Part shown: positions 10,475 through 21,000 of the stretch, one piece after another
Position numbering within the stretch: the first letter of the stretch is position 1
Layout: each line of letters starts with the position of its first letter
Assembly: GCA_024235635.1 (NCBI GenBank)
Contig: JACKMA010000002.1
Span: 806,001 to 870,000, forward strand
Reading direction: 5' to 3'
Source: Zoogloeaceae bacterium
GTDB taxonomy: Bacteria > Pseudomonadota > Gammaproteobacteria > Burkholderiales > Rhodocyclaceae
DNA: 64,000 nt
The notes under the pieces: generated by a model
Database searches by the model: none
Seen by the model: the letters and a program-made list of their open reading frames with translations, nothing else
Told to the model about the DNA's origin: nothing
Program-made: the position numbers and the translations under genes

Positions 10475-11180
10475 AGGGCCTTTCGGTCGTGTATTGGAGT
10501 TGCTACTATTGTCTCAAACCGTGGTTGGCGACGGGCACCATGCCCTGAAGATATTCAGCGTTTCTTTGCAGTAACGCTATTACAGGCCGCTGTTCCCTTC
10601 TTTGTCCGTCATGAAACGAACGATACCGCGCAGAATTGAATGGTGATAAGCCTCAACTGGCGTTGGCTGCCCTGCAATTACGTGTCGCGCGGGCCTTTCT
10701 TTGGTTTGCTCCACTTGGCCGAAAGGGATGCGGCCCACCGCATGATGGGTCGCTGCATCCACAACTGCGTCGCCAATGTCATGGGCGATACAGCCTACGG
10801 CGTTGCCGATTGCGTCGAAACTTTCTAGCGATCGAGGATCGGACTGCATATCGCACTTACGGCGAACGGCATCAGGATCGACGGTCGAACCACCTGCGCA
10901 GGAAACGGCGTTACTTCGGCGCGGGGAAGCGCAATCCTGAGGGTAGCTTCCGAGATGTATCATGAGTTCCTTTTCGTTCTCCAACGGTACGCGATCACTG
11001 TTGGCGAATGATTGCCGGCCGCTTTGACGGAAATTGCATACGTGACTTCGTCACCAAGAGCAATTTGAAAGATTCACCGGTGCACTAGCCCGCAAACGCA
11101 AGATCACTAATCGTTTGATTCAAGGTTTCATCGAAATTGATGCTGGAAATATCTTCCGTGACCTTCACATTCCAGCGGAT
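10475..11180. other. Insertion-rich gap between HlyD-1 and the IS elements
   Basis: This 700-bp stretch has no counterpart in copy 2, where HlyD-2 and giant C are separated by only 355 bp of unrelated sequence. It contains one small candidate gene (10,580-10,963) and, near 10,475-10,560, probably the right end of the older insertion sequence. Otherwise I see no recognisable element. Confidence 0.4.
10580..10963 (-). CDS. Hypothetical small protein
   Basis: A 127-residue frame starting MIHLGSYPQDC, chosen because AAGGA lies 4 bases before the ATG at 10,963; a longer start at 10,984 has no ribosome site. It is polar, has three cysteines in its first 45 residues, and a Gly/Ala/His-rich middle (NAVGCIAHDIGDAVVDAA) that could form an amphipathic helix. 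There is no signal peptide or family I recognise. It lies between the HlyD adaptor and the insertion sequences, in a segment absent from copy 2, so it may be cargo of a mobile element. Coding status is uncertain. Confidence 0.35.
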   Translation of the reverse strand: MIHLGSYPQDCASPRRSNAVSCAGGSTVDPDAVRRKCDMQSDPRSLESFDAIGNAVGCIAHDIGDAVVDAATHHAVGRIPFGQVEQTKERPARHVIAGQPTPVEAYHHSILRGIVRFMTDKEGNSGL

Positions 11181-12518
11181 TCACCGCTCTCTCCACGCCT
11201 TGTCGAAGCTCGCCGTGATCGGCTGCAGCAAGTAGTCGAGGAAGGTGCGCTTACCGGTGCGCACAAACACGTCGGCGAGCATGCCGGGCTGGATCTTGTG
11301 GCCGTCGAGTCGGGCGAGTTCGGTGTCGGGCACGAGGATGCGGGTGACGAAGTAGGATTGCCCGGTGCGGGCGTCCTCGATGATGTCCGCAGAGAGGTAG
11401 GTGACTTCACCGTTGAGTTCGGGCAGCGTGCGCTGGTCGAAGGCCGAGAGCTTGATGCCGGCGGGCAGGCCGGTGCGGACCCGGTCTACATCCTGGGGCG
11501 CGACCCGCGCTTCCAGGATCAAGTGGTCGTCCGGCACGATCTCCATCAGCACTTCGCCGGGCCCGACCACGCCGCCTTCGGTGTGGGCCTGAAGCCCGGT
11601 CACGATGCCGTCGGCCGGGGCCCGAAGTTCCGTCTGCGCGAGCACGTAGCGGGCGGCGTCCATGCGCTGCAGGTAATCGAAGATCTCGGTCTGGACCTGA
11701 CGCAGCTGATCGGCGACTTCCTCGTGGAAGGTCTTGCGTAGCTGGAACTTCTGCAACTCCTTCTCGCCGATCAGCGAGCGTGCCGCGGCAATGTCCGAGA
11801 CGTGTTCGCCCAGTTCCCCTTCGACCCGTGCAATTTCGCGCTCGAGGTTTCGGAACTTGGTGCGCTCGACCATGCCCTTGCCGAGGAGGTCGGTGAGTCC
11901 TTCGAGTTCGCTGTTGAGGCTGGCGAGCTGGGCGCCCTTGGCCGCCTGCTGTCCGGCCAAGCCCTCGATCTCGCTGCGCTTCGATGCGATCTGCTTGTCG
12001 AGGATCGAGAGTTGGCCGACGATCGAGGCGCGGCGAGCTGAAAACTGGGTCTGCTGGGTTGACTTCAGTTCCGCCAGATTGGCGTCGTCCTCCCGTGCCG
12101 CCCATTCTTCCGGCCATTGGATCGCCCCGGCCTTGTCCCGCTCCGCTTCGAGGCGGACCCGCAGCGCCAGCGCCGAGTCGTACTGGGCCTGCAGCACGCC
12201 GGCCGAGGCGCCGGCGCGTGTCTCGTCCAGCCTGACGAGCACGTCGCCAGCCTGCACCCGGTCGCCATCGCGCACCAGCACTTCCTTGATCACGCCCCCT
12301 TCCTGGTGCTGGATCTTCTTGCGGTTGGAATCCACCTTGACGATGGCCGGCGCGACCACGGCGCTCGCCAGCGGCGCAAGGCAGGACCAGGCGACGGTGA
12401 GGCCGAAGGTGAGCAGCAGGATCAGGATGCCGATGCGCGTCCAGCGGCGCAGTTCGGCTTCGGCGGCCGCCTCACCGACAATCAGCCCCTCGAAGGGATC
12501 ACGCACGGCATCAGACAT
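11181..12518 (-). CDS. Type I secretion membrane-fusion protein (HlyD family), copy 1
   Basis: A 445-residue periplasmic adaptor linking the inner-membrane ABC exporter to a TolC-like channel. Visible parts: a short cytoplasmic N-terminus, one transmembrane helix (about residues 30-52), a lipoyl-like half-motif (EGGVIKEVLVRDGDRVQAGD), a long coiled-coil region of about 170 residues, the second barrel half, and the typical HlyD end KIQPGMLADVFVRTG. The start at 12,518 has a strong AGGAGGT site 5 bases upstream and overlaps the stop of the ABC gene by 8 bases, so the two are translationally coupled. It differs from copy 2 at only four residues that I can see. No TolC-like gene is present in the window, so the outer-membrane partner must be elsewhere. 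Confidence 0.94.
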   Translation of the reverse strand: MSDAVRDPFEGLIVGEAAAEAELRRWTRIGILILLLTFGLTVAWSCLAPLASAVVAPAIVKVDSNRKKIQHQEGGVIKEVLVRDGDRVQAGDVLVRLDETRAGASAGVLQAQYDSALALRVRLEAERDKAGAIQWPEEWAAREDDANLAELKSTQQTQFSARRASIVGQLSILDKQIASKRSEIEGLAGQQAAKGAQLASLNSELEGLTDLLGKGMVERTKFRNLEREIARVEGELGEHVSDIAAARSLIGEKELQKFQLRKTFHEEVADQLRQVQTEIFDYLQRMDAARYVLAQTELRAPADGIVTGLQAHTEGGVVGPGEVLMEIVPDDHLILEARVAPQDVDRVRTGLPAGIKLSAFDQRTLPELNGEVTYLSADIIEDARTGQSYFVTRILVPDTELARLDGHKIQPGMLADVFVRTGKRTFLDYLLQPITASFDKAWRER

Positions 12519-14238
12519 AACGACCTCCTGCCGGCGCCACCGATACCGGGCCGGGCGTAACGCCGGAAACGACCCGGCGGGTGATCTGGGGCATCAGCTC
12601 CGAGGTGTCGCCAAAGCCGCTGATGCGCCCCTGCTGGATCACCATCAGCTTGTCGGTACCACCGAGCAGAGCCGGCCGGTGGGCGATGACGACAAGCGTG
12701 CGTCCGGCCGCGCGCAGGCTGTCCATGGCCTGCCGCACGGCTGCCTCGCCCTCGGCATCGAGGTTCGAGGTGGGTTCATCGAGCACGATCAACGCCGGTT
12801 GGCCATAGAACGCACGGGCGAGGCCAATGCGCTGGCGCTGCCCGCCCGAAAGATTGACCCCGCCCGGGCCGATCTCGGCGTCATAGCCGCCGGGAAGCTC
12901 GAGCACCATGGCGTGGGCGCCGGCGAGCTTGGCGGCCTCGACCACCTGCTCCGGATCCACTTCGCCGAAGCGGGCGATGTTGTCTGAGACGGTGCCGGGA
13001 AAGAGTTCGATGTCCTGGGGCAGGTAGCCGATGTGCGGGCCCACGTCCTGACGGTCCCAGTCGGCGATATTGACGCCATCGAGGCGAACCACGCCGGCCA
13101 TCGGCCGCCAGATGCCCAGGGCCAGCCGCACCAGGGTCGATTTTCCAGCGGCGCTCGGCCCGGTGATGCCCAGGCAGGTGCCGGGCTCGACGGCGAAGCT
13201 GAGCTCACGCACGGTGATCTTGCGCGCCTCGGGCGGACCGCCTGCGACGCCCTCGAAGCTCAGTGCCCCGGCAGGTGCCGGTAATGGCATCCGTGTGTCG
13301 TCCGCGGGCTGCTGGCCATAGCCTTCGCGCAGACGTTGATGGGCCTGGCGAGCGGCGAGGAAGCCGCGCCAGCCGCCGATCGCCGCCTCGACCGGCGCCA
13401 GCCCGCGACCCATGATGATCGAGGCCGCGATCATGACACCGGCCGTGGTCTGCTCCTGGATCACGAGCCAGGCGCCGACGCCGAGGATGCCGACCTGCAG
13501 CATGAAGCGCATGGCCTTGGCCACCGCCGCAATACTGGCCGCCCGGTCGCTGGCGAGCCCCTGCAGGCCCAGGCCCAGATCGTGGCGCCGCCGCCACAGG
13601 GCGGTGAGCCCGGGCAGCATGCCCATGGCGCGAATCGCGTCGGCGTTGCGGCTGGACATCTCGGCGAACTGGTGGCTCGCCGACAGCTCTCCGCCAGCCT
13701 CCGCGAGCGTCTGCCGGGTGCGCCGCTCGTTCCACAAGCCCAAGACGAAGAGCAGCAAAGCCCCGCCCAAGGCAACATGGCCGAGCAAAGGATGCAGCAC
13801 ATAGACCAGGGCGATGTAGATCGGCATCCACGGCGCATCGAGCAGGCTCAGGATGTGGGTGCCCGTGAGGAAGCCGCGCAGACTGTCCAGATCGCGCAGG
13901 GCCTGGCCATTGCGCCCGCGCGCGAGCGTTTCCGAGAACACCAGGGACGATAGCTGGGCGTCGAAGCGTGCCCCCATGCGCACCAGCAGGCGCGAGCGCA
14001 CCCCTTCGAGGAGACCGAGAGTCGCGAGACAGGCGGCCGCGAAGAGCGTCAGGAACAGCAGCGTCGACTCGCTGCGTGAGGCGAGAACGCGGTCATAGAC
14101 CTGCAGCATGTAGACCGAGGAGGTCAGCATCAGCAGGTTGATGAACAGGCTGAAGAAGGCAACGCGCGAAAGACCGCCGCGGGCGGCGGCCATGGCACGG
14201 AGAAACGGAGTTCTGGGGGCTGATGACCCGATAGGCAT
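12511..14238 (-). CDS. Type I secretion system permease/ATPase (PrtD/HasD type), copy 1
   Basis: A 575-residue fused membrane-plus-ATPase exporter subunit. The N-terminal half has several hydrophobic helices (for example VAFFSLFINLLMLTSSVYML). The C-terminal half has Walker A GPSAAGKST, Q-loop YLPQDIELF, signature LSGGQRQR, Walker B LIVLDEPTSNLD and H-loop VIAHRP. There is no C39 peptidase domain, so it exports uncleaved C-terminal-signal substrates rather than double-glycine peptides. It sits between the PEP-CTERM gene (70-base gap) and hlyD (8-base overlap). The likely substrates are the flanking giants A and B. About six residues differ from copy 2. Confidence 0.94.
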   Translation of the reverse strand: MPIGSSAPRTPFLRAMAAARGGLSRVAFFSLFINLLMLTSSVYMLQVYDRVLASRSESTLLFLTLFAAACLATLGLLEGVRSRLLVRMGARFDAQLSSLVFSETLARGRNGQALRDLDSLRGFLTGTHILSLLDAPWMPIYIALVYVLHPLLGHVALGGALLLFVLGLWNERRTRQTLAEAGGELSASHQFAEMSSRNADAIRAMGMLPGLTALWRRRHDLGLGLQGLASDRAASIAAVAKAMRFMLQVGILGVGAWLVIQEQTTAGVMIAASIIMGRGLAPVEAAIGGWRGFLAARQAHQRLREGYGQQPADDTRMPLPAPAGALSFEGVAGGPPEARKITVRELSFAVEPGTCLGITGPSAAGKSTLVRLALGIWRPMAGVVRLDGVNIADWDRQDVGPHIGYLPQDIELFPGTVSDNIARFGEVDPEQVVEAAKLAGAHAMVLELPGGYDAEIGPGGVNLSGGQRQRIGLARAFYGQPALIVLDEPTSNLDAEGEAAVRQAMDSLRAAGRTLVVIAHRPALLGGTDKLMVIQQGRISGFGDTSELMPQITRRVVSGVTPGPVSVAPAGGRYV

Positions 14239-14308
14239 GCTTAATCCCGATGTCGACGTGAGCGGCGGGCAAGCACGCGCTCACCCGAGAGTGCCTACAT
14301 CGGGCGCG

Positions 14309-14974
14309 CTACCTCAACAGACTGCGGCGGCGTGCGAGCGTGCCGGCCAGGCCTGCGATCCCCAGCAGCGCGAGCGATCCGGGCTCGGGCACCGCTGCGA
14401 TGCGTTCGCCGAGCACCGCAAACGCGAGGCTCTCGTCGGCCAGTTGCCAAGCCGTGCCGTCCAGGCCCCGCGTGTAGGAACCCGGCGTCCCGCCGACACC
14501 CTCCAGCCAGTACCACTCCTCGTTGTCCGGGTCGGTGTCGAAGTAGACCCCGAGCGCACCGCCTGCGGAGGTGAAGCTCGTGCCGAGGGTCATCTCGAAT
14601 TCGAAGACGTCGAAGCCGTCGAAATCGGTAGTGACCGGCGTCGCACCCATGACGGTCGTTCCGTTCAGGGCGGTAAAGGTGTCCGGCGCGTTCTCGATGT
14701 CCTCGAAAAGGCGCACGACGAATCGCGTCGTGTCGGTCACCTCGCTTCCGTACCAGCGGAAGCCCGTGATCGTGCTCTGGCTGATGGCGAAATCGTCCGC
14801 GTTCTGCGTACCAAAGAAGCCACTCGGGCTGTAGAAGGCAAAGAACGAGAAGCCATCGTCGAGTGGCGCCTGTTGATAGAGCACGGCGGCGTGGGCTGTG
14901 CCCATCGAAATGAGGGCGGTCGCTGACAGGCGACACAAGGTCTTGCTGAAGCTATTGCGCATGGCGAGGTCCAT
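14309..14974 (-). CDS. PEP-CTERM sorting domain protein, copy 1
   Basis: Up to 221 residues. A Sec signal peptide (SATALISMGTAHA) is followed by a beta-rich Asp/Phe-rich body and a classic PEP-CTERM tail: VPEPGSLALLGIAGLAG, a hydrophobic helix, then ARRR. In this family the tail is recognised by an exosortase, usually in exopolysaccharide or floc-forming bacteria; no exosortase is in the window. The start could be ATG at 14,974 or the internal ATG at 14,962; neither has a clear ribosome site. A sigma-54-type promoter and a 17-bp upstream element precede it, and it probably leads the transcript into the ABC and HlyD genes. The protein is identical to copy 2. Confidence 0.9.
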   Translation of the reverse strand: MDLAMRNSFSKTLCRLSATALISMGTAHAAVLYQQAPLDDGFSFFAFYSPSGFFGTQNADDFAISQSTITGFRWYGSEVTDTTRFVVRLFEDIENAPDTFTALNGTTVMGATPVTTDFDGFDVFEFEMTLGTSFTSAGGALGVYFDTDPDNEEWYWLEGVGGTPGSYTRGLDGTAWQLADESLAFAVLGERIAAVPEPGSLALLGIAGLAGTLARRRSLLR

Positions 14975-15003
14975 TGATGATGGTTATGAATGTATTGCGG
15001 CAA

Positions 15004-15019
15004 AGCAAAACCCCGGCCA
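15004..15019 (-). promoter_or_regulatory. Sigma-54-type promoter of the PEP-CTERM/T1SS operon, copy 1
   Basis: The minus strand reads TGGCCGGGGTTTTGCT, with GG and GC ten bases apart as required for -24/-12 promoters. The predicted transcription start is about 15-20 bases before the first ATG of the PEP-CTERM gene. It is identical in copy 2. Confidence 0.65.
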
Positions 15020-15071
15020 AGTAATGCACTTCCAATAGAATCAAATGGATGTCACATGGTTTGGCCAGAGG

Positions 15072-15088
15072 TGTAAAGATGTCCGACA
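15072..15088 (-). promoter_or_regulatory. 17-bp upstream element (activator-site-like), PEP-CTERM operon copy 1
   Basis: TGTAAAGATGTCCGACA on the plus strand, 52 bases upstream of the sigma-54-type promoter and just past the stop of giant B. Close variants precede giants B and D. The incomplete palindrome TGT...ACA suggests a dimeric activator site. In PEP-CTERM bacteria the response regulator PrsR with RpoN is the expected activator; assignment to PrsR is inference. Confidence 0.6.
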
Positions 15089-15091
15089 GGA

Positions 15092-18000
15092 TCACCCGCC
15101 GATGTCGGTTGCAAGGGCCGGTGGCAGGGCCACGAAGTCAAACTCGATCCAATCGAGCATGAACTCGCTGCCGTGTTGCCCTGCGTCGTCGTTGAAGGCG
15201 GCCCTGGCCGAGCCTGTGTCGGGGTCGCTGTAGGCGCCGAAGACGAAGTCATTGCCGTTGAGGGCGCCGGCACTGAACGCGACCGCGTCGAATCCTGCCG
15301 CGAACTCGACGGAAACGGTTTGGTCACCGATCACCGAGTCTGCCGTGAAGTAGTGTTCGCCCAGGACAGTGCCGTCGGCATCGAGGAACTGGATCCGCCC
15401 TGCTTCGGCGAAGACCGTGCCGTCATCCGTGAGGAAGAAGCGCGACAGATCCGCGGTCACGCCGACGGCTTCGCGCTGAAGCTCGAAGCGCAGGCCCTCG
15501 GTGCCGTCGAGTTCCTGACGCACCGCGGAGCTCGCCAGCGTCTGGCCGCTGACCCCGAGGTCGCCCAACAGCGAATCCCCGCCGGCCAGGGTGAGCGGGC
15601 TCAGGTTGCGAAGCACGACGGGGCTCCAGTCTTCCTGGGCGTCGTCGAGCACCGCCTTGTGGGTGATCTCAATGTCGGGATGCGACCAGGCTGTCTCCCA
15701 GGCATCGGGATTGGTCCGGGAGAGCCGCGTCGGTGCGTCGCCGATCCGTACGGTCTCGACCGGGATGGGCTCGACGACGATCTCGAGGGTGCCTTCCACC
15801 GTAGTGGTGCCGTCGCTCAGCGTGTAACTGAGGATCTCGGTGCCAGTGAAGCCGGCGTTAGGAGCAAACGCAAAAGAGCCGTCGGCGGCCATGTCGAGAA
15901 CGCCATTGGCGGCCGGCTGGAAGGCGACGACGCTCAAAGCGTCGCCATCGGCGTCGCTGTCGTTAGCCAGCACGCCGGCCGCCGCGTCGACACTGAGACC
16001 CCTGCCGGCATAGACACTGTAGCTGTCCGCATTGGCCACCGGCGCCGTGTTGCCTGGATCGGCCGGGGTGACGAGCACATCGAGCGAGCCGGCATTGGCG
16101 TGGGTGCCGTCCTCGTCGTCGAGCGACACGACAATCGTGCGCGGCCCCTCGCCGGCGTAGATGTGGGTGACGGGCCCGGAGGATCCGATCTGTTCGCTGC
16201 TGCCGTCGCCCCAGTCGATGGTGAAGCTCGTGACGATGTCCAGGCCCGGATCGGTGATCGCACCCAGGGTCAACGTGTAACTGGCGCTCACCTCGATGCT
16301 GGTGGCGCCGGACAGGGCGATCAGCGGCGCGACATTGCTGACCGCCACGTTCCGGCTCGCCGTGCCGACGCCCCCGTCCCCATCGCGGGCGGTGACGGTG
16401 ATGCTGCGGTTGGTGACATTGACGGGGCCATCCTCGTCATCGGAGAAGACGTGCTCGACGATGGCGCCTTGCGCCTGCAGTTCCGCCGCGGACAGCGTCT
16501 GCACGGCCGAGCCGTCGCCCCAGTCGATGTCGAAGCTGAGTGTGTCCTCGATGCCCGGATCGACGCCTTCGATCCCTAGCTGGTAGGTGCTGCCTTCGTC
16601 GATGCCATCGGCACCGGAGAGAGTCACTTCCGGCGCGACGTTGGCGACGGTGATCGGCTTGGTGAACGTGTAGTTGCCGTCCTCGTCGGTGGCGGTGACG
16701 GTGATCGTGTAGTCGCCGTCGTCGGCGAAGGTGTGATCGATGTCGCCGAGGCTTGCCACCACGGTCGGGGTGCTGCCGTCGCCCCAGTCGATGCTGTAGC
16801 CGCTGACCGTATCGACGCCCGGATCGATCAGGTTGGCCAGGGTCAGCGTGTAGGGGCTGCCTTCTTCCGCAGTGTCGGCGCCGATCAGGTCGAGGGTCGG
16901 GTCGACGTTGGCTACGGTGACCGTGAAGCTGTCGCTGGCGCTTTCACCGGCTTCGTCCGTAAGTGTCACCGTCACCGTGCGGATTGCGTCGCCGTCGCTG
17001 AAGGTGTGGTCGAGATCCACGTTGCGAACCAGTGTGCTGCCGGTGACGACGGTACCGTCGCCGTAGTCGATCTCGTAGCTCCAGCCTGTCGCGCCGTTGT
17101 CCGCGCCGTCAGTGAAGGCAATGCTGCGGGTGAAGGTGTCGCCCTCGTCTATGACGGAATTGGCGCCTGCATCGACGCTCACGGACTCCGGCGCGGCCTG
17201 CACCTGAATCGTGAGTGTCGCGGTGCTCGAGGTCGCACCGTCGCTGATGGTGTATTCGACGACTTCCTCACCGTCGAAGCCCACGTTGGGCGTATAGGTA
17301 AAGGAACCGTCCGATTCAATGACCAGAACGCCGTTCACCGGCTGCTCATGGCCGACGACCTGGAGCAGATCGCCATCGGCGTCCGAGTCGTTCGCCAACA
17401 AACCGGCGCCAGCAGCAACGATAAGCACGGAGCCTGCAGGGGTGAAGAAGCTGTCGTCTTCCGCAACGGGGGCATCCGGGACACCGGTGACGGTCACCGC
17501 GACCGTGCCCTCCACCTCGTTGCCGGCGTCATCGCGCACGGTGAAGGTCAGCACCGTCTCGCCTTCGAAATCCGGCGCCGGAGCGAACACCAGTCGGCCG
17601 TCTTCGACCGTGACTGTGCCGCCGTTCGGATCGGAACCGGCGATGAGCGACAGCGGGTTGCCTTCGGGGTCGGAGACACCAGCCAGCACGTCGATGGTGA
17701 CGTTGCCATCTTCGTCGACGGCACTCGTAAGGTCATCGGCGACCACCGGCGGCAGGTCGATTTCGGCGGCGACGATTTCGGTCGGCGTGCCGTCCTCCTC
17801 GACAAAGACGAATTCCGGGGTGGCGGCGGAGGTCTCGGCGATCGTGAAATCGCCGATCACGACCATGTCGAACACCGTGGTCTCGAACAGCCAGGTGCCG
17901 GGGATGAGGCCCGCATCGATGGCCGCGGCTTCGGCCGCCGCAACGACATCCGGATCAAGGTCTTCCAGCCGGATCACCCCGGGCGGGAAGTCGAGATCAG

Positions 18001-21000
18001 TGAAGTCCGCCGTGCTGCGGTCGACCAGATACGTGAATAGCGATGTCTCGTCCGTCACCCGCCACGCATCGGCGAAGGTCGTATAAAGCTCCTGGAAGGA
18101 GAGCCTGTACGGAAGGACCGTTCCGTCCGGCAACGCGAAATCGTTGGTGCGATCGCCATCGTAGTTGCCGTGAACACCCTCCATCTCCCCGGTGCGGGAC
18201 GGATCGAGGAAAGGGAAGACGTTCATGTAGGCGCCGCCGATTCGGATCGCCATGCCGTCGCCGAGGCCATTGCTGACAACATAGGCTGTCGTGCTGCCGC
18301 GGTGAATTGAGCCTTCGCCGACGGCGATGGACTCGCCGACCTCGACCTCTACCGCGTTGCCGTTGATCAAGACCACGGCAACGTTGGGAGAGACCCACTG
18401 AATCTCGACCTTGTCGTCGCCAATGCGCGTCGCTGCGGCGTAATTGCTGGTGATACTCGGGTGGGGATTTCCGTCGTACCAATGGACCGGTAGTTGTCGG
18501 GTTTGGACCTCGAATGACCCGTCCGACGAGCGCGCGAGCACGAATTCGCCGTAGGCGTTGAAGAAGAAACCGTTACCGTCGAAGCTCGTCAGCCACGGGT
18601 CGCCGCGGGAGACGCTGCCGTCGGTGTCGGTATTGTTGCCGGAATCTATGTCCGGTTCGTTGGGGCGTTCGGATGGTCCTTCAGTCGGCCCATCCTCGCC
18701 TGCGTCTGGTTCAATGCCACCCAGTCCAACGCCCTCTTCATTGAGTCTTTCCAGGAGATCCTTAGCTTCGGTTCCATATGGATTCGCAGGATCATCAGAA
18801 ATTCTCTTTAGCTGCTCCGCAAGATTTTCCTGTTGCTCGGGTGTTAGGTCATCAAGTTCATCGCTGAACGAGGGGCCAATGCTTGTCCCGCTTTTCTCAA
18901 TGTTTCTGGCCCTCAGGAGATCCATGATCTCGCCTTTCGGCCCAAAAACAACATTCAAATCATCCGGAGTCACGCCAGACTTTTTCGTCTGGTCGATTAC
19001 TCCTCCGCCAGTCGCTTCGGTGAAAACCTCGTCCACCAACGAAGCTGCAAACGCTCTAAACCCATTGGCATCTATATAGGAAACTGGGTCATTGTTCAAA
19101 GATCTATATAGGTTGCCAGTCTCGCTCGAATAAAAAAGCGGCTCCTCGGACAAAAAGCGGCCGAGCGAAGGGGCATAACTTCTGACTCGCATGTGAAAGA
19201 GATCGTCAGAGTCCGCGGCTACACCGTAGAGACCATTAAACTCGAATCGATTTTCCAGAAGCTCGGCTTCGAACATTCCAACGCCATATGGGCCGTAGGA
19301 ATAAGCATTGGCAACGGTGCCAGTGCCTTCCGTTACCGTGCCGACCGAGCCAGCACCGTCGACATCGTAGAAGCCGGTCGCGCCACCTATCTCCGCCATA
19401 GCCAGACCGAGTCCGTAGGAGTATTCAGCGACGCGCGTGCCATCGGCGGCATAGTCGCCGACGACATTCCCATAGCCAAACGGATCGTACATAAACTCAG
19501 TTCTAACTCCATCGCTTGTTGTCACTACCCGGTTGCCAAGCACATCGTATTCGTTCTCATGCACCGTCCCGTCCGCCTCGGTAACCTTCACCAGCCGGTT
19601 GTTCAGGTCGTACTCGTAGGTCGTCGTTCCGGACGGATCGGTCTTAGTGACCATGTTGCCGTCGTCGTCATAGGTGAAGGCCGCATCCCCCACCGCCGTG
19701 TACTGGTTCAGAGAATTGGTGGTGTAAAGCGTTTCCACGCTGTCTTCCACCACGCGCGTGCGGTTTCCGGCGCCGTCATACTCGTAGATCAGTGTTTTGT
19801 CCGCTATAAGCGGATTGATCGAGACAAAGGCTGCCGAGGTGAGCTGCCCGATGGCGTCGTAGCCATAGGTCCAGGTGCCGTCGTGGCTTTCCATCTCGAC
19901 CCGCTGCCCAGCCGCATCGTAGGTGTAACGGTAGAAGGAATTGACCGTGCCGTCGGCCTGCGCATTGACGATCTCGGTCAAGCGGTTTGCGCTGTCGTAG
20001 GTGAAGGTCGAGGTGGTGCCGTTCCCGTTTTCTTCCAGTATCAGGTTGCCTGCGGCGTCGTAGGTGTAGTCGACGATGGCCCCTTCGGCGTCATCGAGTC
20101 CGGTGAGGCGGCCGAGGGCGTCGTAGTCGTAGAACAATGCATCACCCGACTGGTCCGCCATCGAGGTGCGTAGCCCGGCCTCATTGTAGGTGTAGGCGAG
20201 GCTGCGGCCTTCCGGGTAGGTGATCTTGGTGATCCGGTCTGCGCTGTCGTAGTCGAAGCGGGTCGTGCCGCGGTCATCGACGGCCTGGGTCAGACGCCCT
20301 TGGGCATCGTAGCTGTAGGTGACCGCGCCGCTTGAGCCGTCGCTTTGCGATAGCAGTCGCCCGTTGGCGTCGTAGGTGTAGTCGATGGATTCGCCACGGC
20401 GGTTTTCCGACATGGTGAGGTTGCCATTGGCGTCGTAGGCGAATTCGAGGGAGGTGCCATCGTCCCATTCGGCCTCGACGATTCGCCCGCCCGTGTCGTA
20501 GGTGAAGGTGCGCGTGGCGTCGCTGGCATCGGTAAAGGTGGCGGGCGCGTCGGCGTCGCCTTCGTAGCCGAACTCGACCGTCGCGCCGTTGCCGTCTGTC
20601 AGGCTGGAGATCCGCCCGAGGTCGTCGAAGGTGAAGGTGGTTTCGGTGCCGTCCGGTGCGCGGAGGCCGATCAGATCGCCGTCCGCGTTTAAAATCAGGG
20701 AAGAGACGTTGCCATCGCCATCGGTAACGCGGCCGACCACGCCGCCCGGCAGGTAGTCGACCGTCGTCGAACGGCCTTCGCCGTCGGTGATGGTGACCCC
20801 GCCGAAACCGTCGTAGGTGAAGGCCTCCGACTGAAGACCGTCCGCATAGTCGATCGACGCCAGCCTGGATTCGGCGTTGTAGGTGATATCCGCGGCCTCG
20901 ACGCCTGCGTGCTTGGCGGAATCCAGATTGCCCGCAGCGTTGTAGGTAAAGAGCGCTGTGCCGGCGTCATTGGAAGCCGTTACGAGCTGCCCTGCACCGT

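Noticed and set aside
11115..14926. Long plus-strand frames opposite hlyD and the ABC gene
   Set aside because: The minus-strand genes have full motifs, ribosome sites and overlap coupling; the opposite frames are GC-rich shadows.
14295..14936. 213-codon minus-strand frame overlapping the PEP-CTERM gene (also at 40,015-40,656)
   Set aside because: Alternate-frame shadow; the PEP-CTERM frame has a signal peptide and sorting motif, this one is His/Arg-rich noise.
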